DNA of 64,000 nt from Lancefieldella parvula DSM 20469 (GTDB lineage Bacteria; Actinomycetota; Coriobacteriia; Coriobacteriales; Atopobiaceae): contig NC_013203.1 of the NCBI RefSeq assembly GCF_000024225.1, positions 1,178,001 to 1,242,000 on the forward strand, given 5' to 3'. This document shows positions 18,709-27,899 of this stretch, in pieces. Positions within the stretch are counted from its first letter, which is position 1. Every line of letters starts with the position of its first letter. The notes beneath the pieces are model-generated. The model was not told the DNA's origin. It made no database searches and was given only the letters and a program-made list of their open reading frames with translations. The translations under genes and the position numbers were made by a program.

Positions 18709-21168
18709 TTATCCGCGAATTTCTCCACCGGTAGAACGAAGAACCTTCTCCACAAGCTTTGCGTGAGTCTTCTCGACCTCTTCTGAAGTAAGCGTTCTGT
18801 CATCTGCTCGATACGTAAGCGAGAAGGCCATGGACTTCTTGCCTTTCCCAACACGTAGGGCATCGCGATATACGTCAAAGAGTCTGATGTCGCAGAGAAG
18901 CTTACCACCAGCAGACTTCAAACGCTGAACCAGCTGCTCTGCAGTGACACTCTCGTCAACAACAATTGCCAGGTCAATGGAGATACCTGGGTAAGTTGGC
19001 GGCTCAACAATTGGAAGATCCTTCTGAGAAAGACGCAAAAGCGATGCAACAGAAATCTCAAAAGCAATTACTGGAACCTCAATATCAAAATTCTGCAGTG
19101 ACAAAGGATGAATGTTTCCAACCCAACCAATGGTCTCGCTACCTGCAAGAATCTCGGCAGCACGGCCAGGCTGCAGCCAGCCATACTGCTCTGGCTCAGC
19201 TACACGGAAACGAACCTTAGGGATACGCAAAGCTTCGAGTAGACCCTCAACGATACCCTTGGCATCAAAGAAATCATAGGCTAGATACTTGGCATTCCAT
19301 GTGTCATCTGCTGGACGGCCAACTAACACGCCACAGACATAACGAGGCTCATCTGGCTGGCTCTTATCCTTGTGTCCAAAGAGCACGCGACCCAGTTCAT
19401 ACATGGCAATATTAGAGACACCGTGAGCAAGATTGTACGCAATAGAGCGTAAAAGTCCTGGAACAATAGATCGACGCATCTCTGACTGATCAGCAACAAG
19501 CGGGCTAATGACCTTTACCGGAACACCTCTTCCCTCCTCACTCATACCAAGCTTAGAGAGATCATCTGGACTTGCAAACAGATACGACTTTGTCTCGTTA
19601 AGACCAAGAGAGCGCAGCGTGCGGCCAATCTTTCTAATCTGACGCTGTTCTAAAGTCAATCCGCCAGCATGATTTCTAGCAGCAGGAAGCGTTGCCTCAA
19701 TATCACCTTCGCCCCACAGGCGAACAATCTCCTCAATAAGGTCAACTTCACGAGTAAGGTCTGGACGGTTTGTTGGGGCAACAACGCTCAAATTGCCATC
19801 ATCTGCTGGAGTAACCTTGCAGCCAAGGCGTGTAAGGCGAGAAACCATAAACTCTTCTGGAATCTGAACACCTGCAAGGGCGCAGACACGCTCTGGACGA
19901 AGTGCAATAGTTACTGCCTCTTTTACCTTTGGATACACATCAACAATGCCAGGGCAAACCTCAGCGCCACAACACTCCTCAAAGAGGGCCGCTGCAATGT
20001 CCGCAACAGATGCACAGCCATTTGGATCAACAAGGCGCTCATAGCGAATAGAAGCCTCGCTCATAAGATCAAGATTTCTACTAGTACGGCTGATGTGACC
20101 GTTATCAAAAACCGCAGACTCTAAAAGAACATCAACGGTATTCTCGGTAATTTCAGAATCCATACCACCCATAACACCAGCAAGTGCAATAGGAGTCTTA
20201 CCGTTATCAGTGATGACCGTCATATCGGAAGTGAGTTCACGGTCTTCTCCGTCAAGCGTCACAATATGCTCACCATCTTTAGCAGCACGAACCACAATGT
20301 GATACTTACCGTCTTCCTTGGTGAGTTTTCCCAAGTCAAAAGCATGTAAGGGCTGACCAGTCAGATACATAACATAATTTGTAACGTCAACAACATTATT
20401 AATAGAACGTCCACCACAAGCCGTAACGCGACGAGCAAGCCACTCAGGGCTTGGACCAATCTTGACATTACGAACCACTCGAGCCGTATATCTTGGACAG
20501 AGATCAGGATCAGTAATAGTAACATCTACCTGATCAGATGCGTTCTGACCAGACTCAGATGTAACACTTGGAAGCTCAATGTGAGTATCAATGTCATACA
20601 TTGCAGAAACCTCAACAGCCATGCCCGTCATAGAAAGACAATCAGGGCGATTAGGAGTAATTTCACAATCAAGAACAACATCAGACATGCCCAAGTAATC
20701 AGTAAGAGGCACGCCAATAGGAGCATCCTCGGGCAAAATCATAATGCCGCTTTGATCATCACCAAGACCCAGCTCGCGAGAAGAACAGTTCATGCCATAA
20801 GATTCAACGCCGCGTAACTTTGACTTTTTAATCTTAAAGTCACCAGGAAGTACGGCACCAATCATTGCTGTAACAATGTGATCTCCCTGATTAAAATTCT
20901 GAGCACCACAAACAATCTGTAGAGGAACAGGATTTCCGTCCTTATCTACATTGTTTTTGCCCACATCAACCAGGGTAACGTACATGTGATCAGAATCAGG
21001 ATGTGGCTCTTTGCTCACAACCTGTGCTGTAACAACATGATCAAGATTTGCGCCGACGCGCTCTACAGCTTCAACCTCAGTGCCTGTGCGGACAAACTCG
21101 CGCTCAAGGTCTTTTGGATCCTGAGGAAGATCAACGAGCGTCTTCAGCCATTCATAAGATACACGCAT
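18709..21168 (-). CDS. pheT: Phenylalanyl-tRNA synthetase beta subunit
   Basis: 819 residues, full length. An N-terminal tRNA-binding (EMAP-like) domain (about 40-150), B3/B4 editing domain, B5 domain, catalytic-like core and a C-terminal anticodon-binding FDX-ACB domain (about 725-818) occur in the usual order. It forms the alpha2-beta2 synthetase with PheS and hydrolyses mischarged Tyr-tRNA. ATG 21168 has AAAGG at spacing 7, 30 bases after the pheS stop, so it is under the same T-box. Confidence 0.97.
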   Translation of the reverse strand: MRVSYEWLKTLVDLPQDPKDLEREFVRTGTEVEAVERVGANLDHVVTAQVVSKEPHPDSDHMYVTLVDVGKNNVDKDGNPVPLQIVCGAQNFNQGDHIVTAMIGAVLPGDFKIKKSKLRGVESYGMNCSSRELGLGDDQSGIMILPEDAPIGVPLTDYLGMSDVVLDCEITPNRPDCLSMTGMAVEVSAMYDIDTHIELPSVTSESGQNASDQVDVTITDPDLCPRYTARVVRNVKIGPSPEWLARRVTACGGRSINNVVDVTNYVMYLTGQPLHAFDLGKLTKEDGKYHIVVRAAKDGEHIVTLDGEDRELTSDMTVITDNGKTPIALAGVMGGMDSEITENTVDVLLESAVFDNGHISRTSRNLDLMSEASIRYERLVDPNGCASVADIAAALFEECCGAEVCPGIVDVYPKVKEAVTIALRPERVCALAGVQIPEEFMVSRLTRLGCKVTPADDGNLSVVAPTNRPDLTREVDLIEEIVRLWGEGDIEATLPAARNHAGGLTLEQRQIRKIGRTLRSLGLNETKSYLFASPDDLSKLGMSEEGRGVPVKVISPLVADQSEMRRSIVPGLLRSIAYNLAHGVSNIAMYELGRVLFGHKDKSQPDEPRYVCGVLVGRPADDTWNAKYLAYDFFDAKGIVEGLLEALRIPKVRFRVAEPEQYGWLQPGRAAEILAGSETIGWVGNIHPLSLQNFDIEVPVIAFEISVASLLRLSQKDLPIVEPPTYPGISIDLAIVVDESVTAEQLVQRLKSAGGKLLCDIRLFDVYRDALRVGKGKKSMAFSLTYRADDRTLTSEEVEKTHAKLVEKVLRSTGGEIRG

Positions 21169-21198
21169 GTGATTGCCTTTCTATTAAGACGCCGATGA

Positions 21199-22266
21199 TT
21201 AGAACTGACGCAGAACTCTCTGGTCACCAGAGATGAGCATACGCAGGTCTGGAAGGTCATAACGAAGCGCTGCAACGCGCTCAACACCAATGCCAAAGGC
21301 AAAGCCTGTGTACTTCTCAGAATCAATACCGCAGTACTTAAAGACATTAGGATCAACCATGCCGCAACCAAGAATCTCAAGCCAGCCAGTATTCTTGCAG
21401 AAACGGCAACCCTCACCGTGGCAAACACCACAAGAGACGTCTACCTCACAACTTGGCTCAGTAAACGGGAAGAAGTGAGGACGATAACGGGTGGCACGGT
21501 CCTTACCAAAAATCTCACGAGTAAAGTGATCAAGGGTACCCTTCAAATCACCAAAGGTGATTCCCTCATCAACAACAAGACCTTCCATCTGCGTAAACTG
21601 TGGTAGATGGTTAGCATCTGCAGTATCAGGACGGAATACCGTACCAGGACAAATCATATAAATTGGAGGCTCTTTTGTCTCCATAGTGTGTACCTGAACG
21701 CCGGAGGTCTGTGTACGAAGAAGGACGTCAGACTCACCCAATACGTGTGATTCCTTCCCTTCTGGTGCATTATCTACTACGTAGAACGTATCCTTACCAG
21801 AACGGCTTGGGTGGTCCTCAGGAGCGTTCAGAGCTGTGAAATTGTAATAAGTAGTCTCAACATAAGGACCCGTCTCAATGGTATAGCCCATGCTGATGAA
21901 GATGTCTTCCATCTCCTCACGTACCTGCTCAATGAGGTGCTGAGTACCTGGACTCAAACGACGACCTGGAAGGGTAATATCGGTTGCTTCAGCATTGAGC
22001 TGAGCCTCAAGGGCTTCTCGCTTTAAAGCAAGTTGGCGCTCTCGAATAGCGGTCTCAACGTTAGCACGAACAGTGTTTGCAAGCTGGCCCATTTGAGGTC
22101 GCTGATCTGCGGGAACCTGACCCATCATACGCATAATTGCCGTAAGAGAGCCCTTCTTACCCATTGATGCGACACGCACCTTTTCAAGTTCTTCAAGGTT
22201 TGTTGCCTTAGCAATTCCTTCAAGTACTTGCTCGCGAATTGCCGAGAGTTCCTCAGACATTCCCAT
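21199..22266 (-). CDS. pheS: Phenylalanyl-tRNA synthetase alpha subunit
   Basis: 355-356 residues from ATG 22266, with AAAGG seven bases upstream; upstream in-frame codons fall inside the T-box leader and are rejected. An N-terminal coiled coil (1-85) is followed by a class II core with motif 2 (FRPDTADANHLPQFTQMEG) and motif 3 (GFAFGIGVERVAAL). A CGVCHGEGCRFC cluster near residue 300 is the Cys-rich insert seen in many PheS proteins. Confidence 0.97.
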   Translation of the reverse strand: MGMSEELSAIREQVLEGIAKATNLEELEKVRVASMGKKGSLTAIMRMMGQVPADQRPQMGQLANTVRANVETAIRERQLALKREALEAQLNAEATDITLPGRRLSPGTQHLIEQVREEMEDIFISMGYTIETGPYVETTYYNFTALNAPEDHPSRSGKDTFYVVDNAPEGKESHVLGESDVLLRTQTSGVQVHTMETKEPPIYMICPGTVFRPDTADANHLPQFTQMEGLVVDEGITFGDLKGTLDHFTREIFGKDRATRYRPHFFPFTEPSCEVDVSCGVCHGEGCRFCKNTGWLEILGCGMVDPNVFKYCGIDSEKYTGFAFGIGVERVAALRYDLPDLRMLISGDQRVLRQF

Positions 22267-22280
22267 ATAATTACCTTTCA

Positions 22281-22552
22281 ATAGAAAACCGTCCCTGAGC
22301 GTATGCCCAAGGACGGAAAATTTCCGCGGTACCACCTCGGTTGACTGCACAGTTTTCTCTCTGAGCAATCCACTTAAAAGCCTAGTCTCGTTAGGCGGAC
22401 GACTTCCCTACTGAGCAGTGACTGCCGTTCAAGTTGTAGCTCGGGAGTGAACTCTACCAGCGCTGTGCAGGTGTTTCTCAACCACGAACACCCTCTCTGT
22501 TCACAACGTGCTCCGGCAAACCTCTCCGTCAACGCACTTTGTTCAGAGTATC
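22281..22552 (-). promoter_or_regulatory. T-box leader of pheST with terminator and possible promoter
   Basis: On the minus strand the T-box core GAGGTGGTACCGCGG (22338-22324) is nearly consensus. It is followed by the terminator stem CCGTCC/GGACGG (22316-22289) and TTTTCT. A Stem I-like region upstream ends in GAGTTCACTCCCGAGC, where the TTC at 22451-22449 fits a phenylalanine specifier followed by the usual A. Uncharged tRNA-Phe binding should favour the antiterminator and raise pheST expression. An extended -10 (TGTGATACT, about 22555-22547) overlaps the znuB stop; its -35 is weak. Confidence 0.9.
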
Positions 22553-23363
22553 ACACTACGTAGGTTTTGAGCAGCAGCACAACTCTTTTTACCAGAAAGA
22601 TAAACAAAAGCGTAACAACCGCGAGAAGAACGATGGTTCCACCCGGCTTTAGGCCAAGCTCATAGGAGATTACAAGTCCACCAAGCGAGGTCAACATACC
22701 TACAGCGCTTGCGTAAAAACAACACTGCTTCCAGCTACGGGAAATCTGTAATGCGCAGGCAACTGGCACCACCATCATAGAAGACACAATAAGCGAACCA
22801 ACTGTTCTTGCTGCAACCGCAACAACAAGTGCAACCGCAATAACAAAGCCAAAATTAATAAGACTTACAGGAACGCCAACACAGCGGGCATGACGCTCAT
22901 CAAAAGACATTAAGAAGAGTTCTTTTCTAAGGAAAAAGCAGAACGCAACTGCAAGAGCACTGATAATAATAATCATCTGAACTTCTTGCTCGCTCACAGT
23001 CAGAATTGAACCAAACATAAAGCTATTAAAGCTTGATGAGTTAGGAACAAATCCCGACAAAACACCTGCTAGTCCAATACCTGCTGCCATAACAATTGCA
23101 ACCGCAAGCTCTGACTGATCTTTAAAGTGACGACGTACTCCCTCAACACAAAGCGCTCCACCTAAACATGCTGCAATAGCTCCAGCAACAGGATTGATGC
23201 CAGCAATCATGCCTCCTGCAACACCTGCAAGAGAGGTATGCGAGAGTGCGTCACCAATCATAGAGAGGCGCTTTAAAACAACCGTAACCCCTACCAGTGG
23301 AATGATTGCTCCCAGAAGAATTCCCACAAGAATTCCTCGCTGCATAAATACATATTCAAACAT
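22551..23363 (-). CDS. znuB: Zinc/manganese ABC transporter permease (ZnuB-like)
   Basis: 270 residues with about eight hydrophobic helices typical of the metal-type ABC-3 permease family (PLVGVTVVLKRLSMIGDALSH near residues 22-42). It would form the membrane channel for zinc delivered by the lipoprotein encoded at 24256-25257. It begins immediately after the ATPase gene and ends at the T-box promoter of pheST. Zinc is favoured over manganese by the histidine-rich partner proteins; this is inference. Confidence 0.9.
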   Translation of the reverse strand: MFEYVFMQRGILVGILLGAIIPLVGVTVVLKRLSMIGDALSHTSLAGVAGGMIAGINPVAGAIAACLGGALCVEGVRRHFKDQSELAVAIVMAAGIGLAGVLSGFVPNSSSFNSFMFGSILTVSEQEVQMIIIISALAVAFCFFLRKELFLMSFDERHARCVGVPVSLINFGFVIAVALVVAVAARTVGSLIVSSMMVVPVACALQISRSWKQCCFYASAVGMLTSLGGLVISYELGLKPGGTIVLLAVVTLLFIFLVKRVVLLLKTYVV

Positions 23364-24218
23364 CTATGCCCTCCTCTCACTCGAGTCTTGGGCATCTTGA
23401 ACAACGTCTGACGCAGGACCAAGTGACTCAGTCAGCGTAAAATCATCCAATTTTCCACGGTTATGGTCATGAACGTGGTGAGAATCAAGATCACAATGAG
23501 CACCATGTACGGCACAGTGATTATGTCCGTGACCTCTACCGGCAATCTCTACGGCTTTATGACCTGCAACTTCAATAACTCGGCACGCAAGGGCATCAAG
23601 AGCTGCAAGATCATGGGTAACAATAAATACCGCAAGGTCCCTAGCTGCATGGGCTTCTCGCACTAAGTTATAAAAGTGATTACGGCTCTCTTTATCAAGA
23701 CCAGTAGTAGGCTCATCCAGAATGAGCAGCGAAGGGTTTCCCACCAGTGCACAGGCAAGGCGGACTCTCTGGAGTTGTCCTCCAGAGAGCTCCCTGATAA
23801 TACGAGTGGAAAAATTAGTCATACCCACAAGATCAAGCGCCTCAAGCGTACGTTCTCGACGCTCTTTAGCACTCATCTTTACTTTCTTGGCACGGGCATA
23901 CTGACTTGCATCAACTAGTTCAACGACGCTTGCAGGAAAGCGATTAACCGATTCTGAGGGAAGCTGAGGAACATAACCCACACGCTCCCAATCTTTAAAC
24001 CGAGTCGAAGGCGTTCCAAAAAGGAGTGACTTACCACTTGTAGGCTCCAGCTCTCCTACCACAATACGTGATAGTGTTGATTTACCTGCGCCATTATCAC
24101 CAATAAGAGCGCAAATCTCACCTTGATGAACGTCTAAATTAACACCACTTAAAACGCGAGTTTTCTTGTATGAAAAACTTACGTTTTGAAGCGAAACGGC
24201 TATCTCGCTTTCCTGCAA
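23364..24218 (-). CDS. znuC: Zinc ABC transporter ATP-binding protein (ZnuC-like)
   Basis: About 285 residues. GGAGG at 24228-24224 supports TTG 24218 (spacing 5) or GTG 24221 as start; no good ATG exists. Walker A GDNGAGKST, signature LSGGQLQRVRLA, Walker B LLILDEPTTGLD and the His switch VTHDL are intact. The C-terminal 50 residues carry an unusual His-rich tail (HGHNHCAVHGAHCDLDSHHVHDHN is its span at about residues 228-252), which may bind metal. It is co-transcribed between the binding protein and permease genes. Confidence 0.9.
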   Translation of the reverse strand: MQESEIAVSLQNVSFSYKKTRVLSGVNLDVHQGEICALIGDNGAGKSTLSRIVVGELEPTSGKSLLFGTPSTRFKDWERVGYVPQLPSESVNRFPASVVELVDASQYARAKKVKMSAKERRERTLEALDLVGMTNFSTRIIRELSGGQLQRVRLACALVGNPSLLILDEPTTGLDKESRNHFYNLVREAHAARDLAVFIVTHDLAALDALACRVIEVAGHKAVEIAGRGHGHNHCAVHGAHCDLDSHHVHDHNRGKLDDFTLTESLGPASDVVQDAQDSSERRA

Positions 24219-24233
24219 CACATCCTCCAAACA

Positions 24234-24249
24234 ACCAGCATAAGCTGGT
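24234..24249 (-). other. Small intercistronic hairpin znuA-znuC
   Basis: ACCAGC-(4 nt)-GCTGGT, a perfect 6-bp stem just after the znuA stop and before the znuC ribosome site. No T tract strong enough for full termination follows, so mRNA stabilisation or partial attenuation is more likely. Confidence 0.45.
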
Positions 24250-24255
24250 AACACA

Positions 24256-25257
24256 CTATGCGAGAGCACCCTCAAGGGCTTTGAGGTTGTCACGCATAAC
24301 AGACAGGTAATCCTCGCCCGCCTTAAGCTCTTCATCAGTCAAACCCTCAAGTGGGTTAAGCTCTTCAACGCGAGCTCCAGTTGCCTCAGCAATTGCCTGA
24401 GCAACCTTAGGGCTTACCAATTCCTCAGTAAAAATGACCTTTACATTATGCTCTTTTACAAACTCAGTAATCTCTTTCATTTCCTGAGCATTTGGCTCGG
24501 CATCTGCCTCAACACCCTCGATTGGCATCTGAGTAAGACCGTAAGCCTCACACAAATAACCAAATGCCTGGTGAGAAACAACGATGGTCTTGTTAGGTAG
24601 AGGGTCAAGACCCTTATGGAACTCACTATCAAGCGTATCAAAATCAGCATTTGCCTTATCAAGATTGGCAGCATACTCTGTCTTGTGCTCAGAATCCTTC
24701 TCGGAGAGAGCATCACAAATATTCTTCATCTGAATCTTTGCGTTCAAAGGGCTAAGCCAAACGTGAGGATCGGTTCCACCGTGGTCGTGATCGTGGTCAT
24801 GATCGTGGTCGTCTTTCTTCTCCTCATGATCGTGATCATCGTCCTCTTCAAGCTCAAGAAGTTTGACGTCTTTGCTGGTCTCAACTGATGTAAGTTTTGT
24901 GCCAGAACCAAGTCCATCAAGTACGTCCTTGACCCAGTGCTCCATACCAGCACCGTTGTAGATCAAGAAGTCTGCTTCCTGGATAGTCTTCATATCCTTG
25001 CTGGATGGCTCCCAATCATGTGGCTCAGTACCTGCTGGAACTAGGCATGTTACCTCAGCATGATCGCCAGCGATGCGCTTAGCAAAATCATACATAGGAT
25101 AAAAACTTGCCACAATACTGAGCTTCTTCTGGTCTTTGTTATCAGAAGCTCCTTCTTGCTTTTGAGCCTCAGGCTTGCAGCCAGCAAGAATAGCACTCAC
25201 GCCAAAAGCGGATGCTACAAGTGCGCTACGACGAGAAACGGTTGGATTCAAATTCAT
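24256..25257 (-). CDS. znuA: Zinc-binding lipoprotein of ABC transporter (ZnuA/AdcA-like)
   Basis: 333 residues from ATG 25257 behind GGGAG. The signal sequence carries an SRRSALVASAF start resembling a twin-arginine signal and a lipobox LAGC with Cys27, so it is a surface lipoprotein. The cluster A-I solute-binding fold has the ligands expected of zinc binders (EPHDWEPSS, DPHVWLSP, VSHQAFGYL and a C-terminal Glu/Asp). A His/Asp-rich loop (DHDHDHDHDHGG, about residues 140-165) is the zinc-sensing loop typical of ZnuA and AdcA. Confidence 0.92.
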   Translation of the reverse strand: MNLNPTVSRRSALVASAFGVSAILAGCKPEAQKQEGASDNKDQKKLSIVASFYPMYDFAKRIAGDHAEVTCLVPAGTEPHDWEPSSKDMKTIQEADFLIYNGAGMEHWVKDVLDGLGSGTKLTSVETSKDVKLLELEEDDDHDHEEKKDDHDHDHDHDHGGTDPHVWLSPLNAKIQMKNICDALSEKDSEHKTEYAANLDKANADFDTLDSEFHKGLDPLPNKTIVVSHQAFGYLCEAYGLTQMPIEGVEADAEPNAQEMKEITEFVKEHNVKVIFTEELVSPKVAQAIAEATGARVEELNPLEGLTDEELKAGEDYLSVMRDNLKALEGALA

Positions 25258-25273
25258 GTTACATCTCCCAAAA

Positions 25274-25302
25274 CTATAAAAACCAATACGGTGTAGTGCC
25301 AA
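25274..25302 (-). promoter_or_regulatory. Candidate znuA promoter
   Basis: On the minus strand TTGGCA (25302-25297) and TTATAG (25279-25274) are separated by 17 bp. The implied leader is very short (about 10 bases), which is a weakness. I could not recognise a convincing Zur palindrome in the gap. Confidence 0.35.
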
Positions 25303-25578
25303 ATTTTTCAAATAAAATTGCGCGATTACCATTACTACCAAGCGTAAAAACATGGCGAGAAACCCGTGTTTCTCGTTACTTCTTTGCCTTTCTACTCACT
25401 TCTCATCATCTGAACATGCGTTCATGCTTCCCCTTTAGCACGAAAGCGGGCTGTCTTCCGACAGTCCGCTTTCAAAAGTTAGACCTAGTATACATATTTC
25501 AATTCAAGTTAGCAGTAAATTTTTTTATCTTTTTCATAAACGGAATTGAAATAAACAAATTAATTGTTTTATCTATTG
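25303..25578. other. Intergenic region with two inverted repeats and a nine-codon ORF
   Basis: Between the DUF421 gene and znuA. A 14-bp stem with TTCC loop (25442-25473, GAAAGCGG... one G-U pair) could terminate the DUF421 transcript, although T tracts are poor on either side. A perfect CGAGAAAC-CCGT-GTTTCTCG repeat lies at 25356-25375. Between them, on the minus strand, a nine-codon ORF (MNACSDDEK, 25425-25396) follows AAAGGGGAAGC. The ORF start overlaps the palindrome GAACGCATGTTC. Confidence 0.5.
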
Positions 25579-26226
25579 CTAACCTACTGATCTCTCTGTA
25601 TACGGAGTAATAATTAAATTACCACTGCTGTATTCAGCCAAATAAATCTCTGAAGGAGACTCATAACCTTGACGCTGAAGTTCCTTACCAAGCCAATTCT
25701 CTTCTAAATCAAGCGCCTCAAGAATGTTTGTCTGGACTTGTCCATCAGTAATAAGTGGAAACTTAACGTTCTCTTCTCCATGCTGAACAATAATAAGCTG
25801 TCCATTTTGCTCAAGAATAGCGCGTTTAACTTCTGAAGTGTAATTCACACCTGCTTGGCGTAGCTTAAGTGACACATCATAAGCAGTTAGTCCCATAGAC
25901 CTACAATTGTCTACAAGCAACTTGCCCTTATCGATAACAATAACAGGACGTCCATCAATCAACTGCTTGACCAACATATTGTTAGTTCTTAGCCATTTGA
26001 GAACCATAACAATAATGAGCCAAATAAGCAGAACAAGGGTGTACTGCAAAATAGTAATTGAACTGTTATAAATCATGCCGCCAACAATACCACCAAGTAC
26101 AAAGTTTTGAACCTGGTCAATTGCTGCAGTTGGTGCTAAGTTTCCTTTTCCGCTGACGTTAATTGCCAAAACAAGCGAGAAAAGACCGATGCACAATTTA
26201 ATTGCAACCTCTAAATAAAAGTTCAT
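25579..26226 (-). CDS. DUF421 (YetF/YcaP) family membrane protein
   Basis: 215 residues. Three N-terminal hydrophobic segments (about 8-25, 42-60, 62-82) precede a soluble YetF-type domain containing DGRPVIVIDKGKLL (about 91-104) and the conserved RSMGLTAYDV-like helix. Family members occur next to DUF3290 proteins, as here, and may influence membrane or envelope properties, but no mechanism is established. It starts four bases after the DUF3290 stop with GAGGAG as ribosome site. Confidence 0.88.
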   Translation of the reverse strand: MNFYLEVAIKLCIGLFSLVLAINVSGKGNLAPTAAIDQVQNFVLGGIVGGMIYNSSITILQYTLVLLIWLIIVMVLKWLRTNNMLVKQLIDGRPVIVIDKGKLLVDNCRSMGLTAYDVSLKLRQAGVNYTSEVKRAILEQNGQLIIVQHGEENVKFPLITDGQVQTNILEALDLEENWLGKELQRQGYESPSEIYLAEYSSGNLIITPYTERSVG

Positions 26227-26230
26227 CGAT

Positions 26231-26674
26231 CTACTCCTCTACGTGCTTAATGTCACTGCCAACAAGGTTTATTTGCTCAATAACATAGCCATTCTCGGTA
26301 TTTTTCAAAACGTGATAGTACTTGCCGTCAACCTCGAGATACGATGGATTTCCCTGATTGTCGAAGGCAATATACACGTGGTTAGAATCAACCTCAAGAC
26401 GGCGAGCAATGTTTTCTTGTGAGGCAATAATTGACTCATAGTGCTTACTTGCTTGATTAACCTCTAACACGCGATCTAACTGCAGAAGTCCAAGAAAAAT
26501 AAACGAGAACAACGCAATAAGCGCAAGCTCACGATATTTAGAATTCTTTCTATCACGCACGTAATGCACAAGAGAGAAGATCATCAGAAGCGCAACAAAA
26601 CCAAAAAGAACCAGCTGGGTCCAGTCAAATGCGGCGGCATGATGAATCAAATAGTTATGCGAATAAAACTCCAT
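26231..26674 (-). CDS. DUF3290 family membrane protein
   Basis: 147 residues; ATG 26674 behind AAAGGAAG. Two N-terminal transmembrane helices (about 18-38 and 49-66) lead to a small soluble domain (70-147). The pairing with a downstream DUF421 gene is the known genomic habit of DUF3290, which suggests that the two proteins form one complex. It sits 39 bases after nagA, so it may be read from the amino-sugar operon without being functionally related. Confidence 0.85.
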   Translation of the reverse strand: MEFYSHNYLIHHAAAFDWTQLVLFGFVALLMIFSLVHYVRDRKNSKYRELALIALFSFIFLGLLQLDRVLEVNQASKHYESIIASQENIARRLEVDSNHVYIAFDNQGNPSYLEVDGKYYHVLKNTENGYVIEQINLVGSDIKHVEE

Positions 26675-26713
26675 AAGCTTCCTTTAGCTTGCATTACTCA
26701 GTATCCTCAGAGA

Positions 26714-27880
26714 TTAAGCCTTGTAGACACTCTTTCCACCAAGGAACGTCTCTTCAAGTTGAAGATTCTTAGTAATAACAATAAAGTCTGCATCGTATCC
26801 AGGACGAATAAAGCCGCAAACATCATCAATTCCACAGGAGCGAGCTGGGTTTTCTGAAGCCATGCGAACTGCCTCTTCAGCAGATACAACTCCCCAGTCA
26901 TAGACGTTCTTTACGCCTTCAAACAGACGAAGGATTGAGCCAGCAAGACTGTGAGAGTCATCCATCAGGCGAGCAGTCCCACCTTCAACAACAACGGGGA
27001 AATCACCAAGATTGTACTGACCATTAGGCATACCGCCTGCGCGCATGCAATCGGTAATGAGAACGGTATGATCTGCTCCCTTTGCATTCACAAGAGCGCG
27101 AACTGCAATAGGATTAAGGTGGTGACCGTCGCAAATTGCCTCTGCATAAGTACCGTGGGTAGTCATTGCAGCGCCCACCATACCCGGCTCACGATGGTGA
27201 AGACCACTCATGCCGTTATAAGTATGAACAAAGATATCAGCACCAGCATTTACACATGCAAGAGCCTCTTCAAAAGTTGCATCAGAGTGTCCCAAGGCTA
27301 CATGAACACCACGGTCTGCCATCTCTGCACAGAACTCTGGAGCACCATCGCGCTCTGGAGCAATAGCTATCTTGGCAATCCAACCATCAGCGCGCTCCTG
27401 CCATTCATCAAAGACATCCACATCTGGGTCAAGAAAGTACGCAGGATTTTGAGCTCCCTTGTGCTTCTCGGTAAAGAATGGTCCCTCTAGAAAGATTCCC
27501 TGGATGCGAGCAGCATCAATACCATTTGCCGCAATTCCCTCTGCTGCGTCAGCAACGGACTCACAAGCATCACCAGTCTGCTCAACGCTTGCGGTCAGTG
27601 TTGTGGGAAGCCAAGAAGTTACGCCATTAGAGAGCAGACCCTGAGCAATCTCAATGACGCCGTCAGGATCGCAATCCATAATGTCATGGTCGAGAAAACC
27701 GTGGATATGCGTATCAACAAGACCAGGAGCTACCCAAGAACCGGTGCGGTCAATAATCTCACACTCTGGCTTTTCTTTAGTGAAATGACCAAATATGCCG
27801 TCTTCGACGAGCAAATATCCTGGACCAGAAGTTGCTCCTGGTAAAAAGAACTTATCTGCTTTAACTGCAAATGTACTCAT
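26714..27880 (-). CDS. nagA: N-acetylglucosamine/galactosamine-6-phosphate deacetylase
   Basis: 388 residues from ATG 27880, with GAGG five bases upstream. An amidohydrolase with metal and substrate motifs DTHIHGFLDHD, LEGPFF, HVALGHSDAT, HTYNGMSGLHH and DGHHLNP, and catalytic Asp in LITDCM. It removes the acetyl group from GlcNAc-6-P or GalNAc-6-P. The neighbouring AgaS and tagatose-pathway genes favour a GalNAc-6-P (AgaA-like) role, but sequence alone does not separate the two substrates. A terminator lies between it and agaS, so it may have its own promoter. Confidence 0.92.
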   Translation of the reverse strand: MSTFAVKADKFFLPGATSGPGYLLVEDGIFGHFTKEKPECEIIDRTGSWVAPGLVDTHIHGFLDHDIMDCDPDGVIEIAQGLLSNGVTSWLPTTLTASVEQTGDACESVADAAEGIAANGIDAARIQGIFLEGPFFTEKHKGAQNPAYFLDPDVDVFDEWQERADGWIAKIAIAPERDGAPEFCAEMADRGVHVALGHSDATFEEALACVNAGADIFVHTYNGMSGLHHREPGMVGAAMTTHGTYAEAICDGHHLNPIAVRALVNAKGADHTVLITDCMRAGGMPNGQYNLGDFPVVVEGGTARLMDDSHSLAGSILRLFEGVKNVYDWGVVSAEEAVRMASENPARSCGIDDVCGFIRPGYDADFIVITKNLQLEETFLGGKSVYKA

Positions 27881-27899
27881 AATTACCTCAATCATTTTC

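Noticed and set aside
22267-22368. N-terminal extension of PheS
   Set aside because: This in-frame stretch is the T-box antiterminator/terminator region; ATG 22266 has the ribosome site.
24734-24850. Tandem GTGGTCATGATCGTG-like repeat, possible microsatellite
   Set aside because: It encodes the His/Asp metal loop of the zinc-binding lipoprotein, so it is explained by coding.
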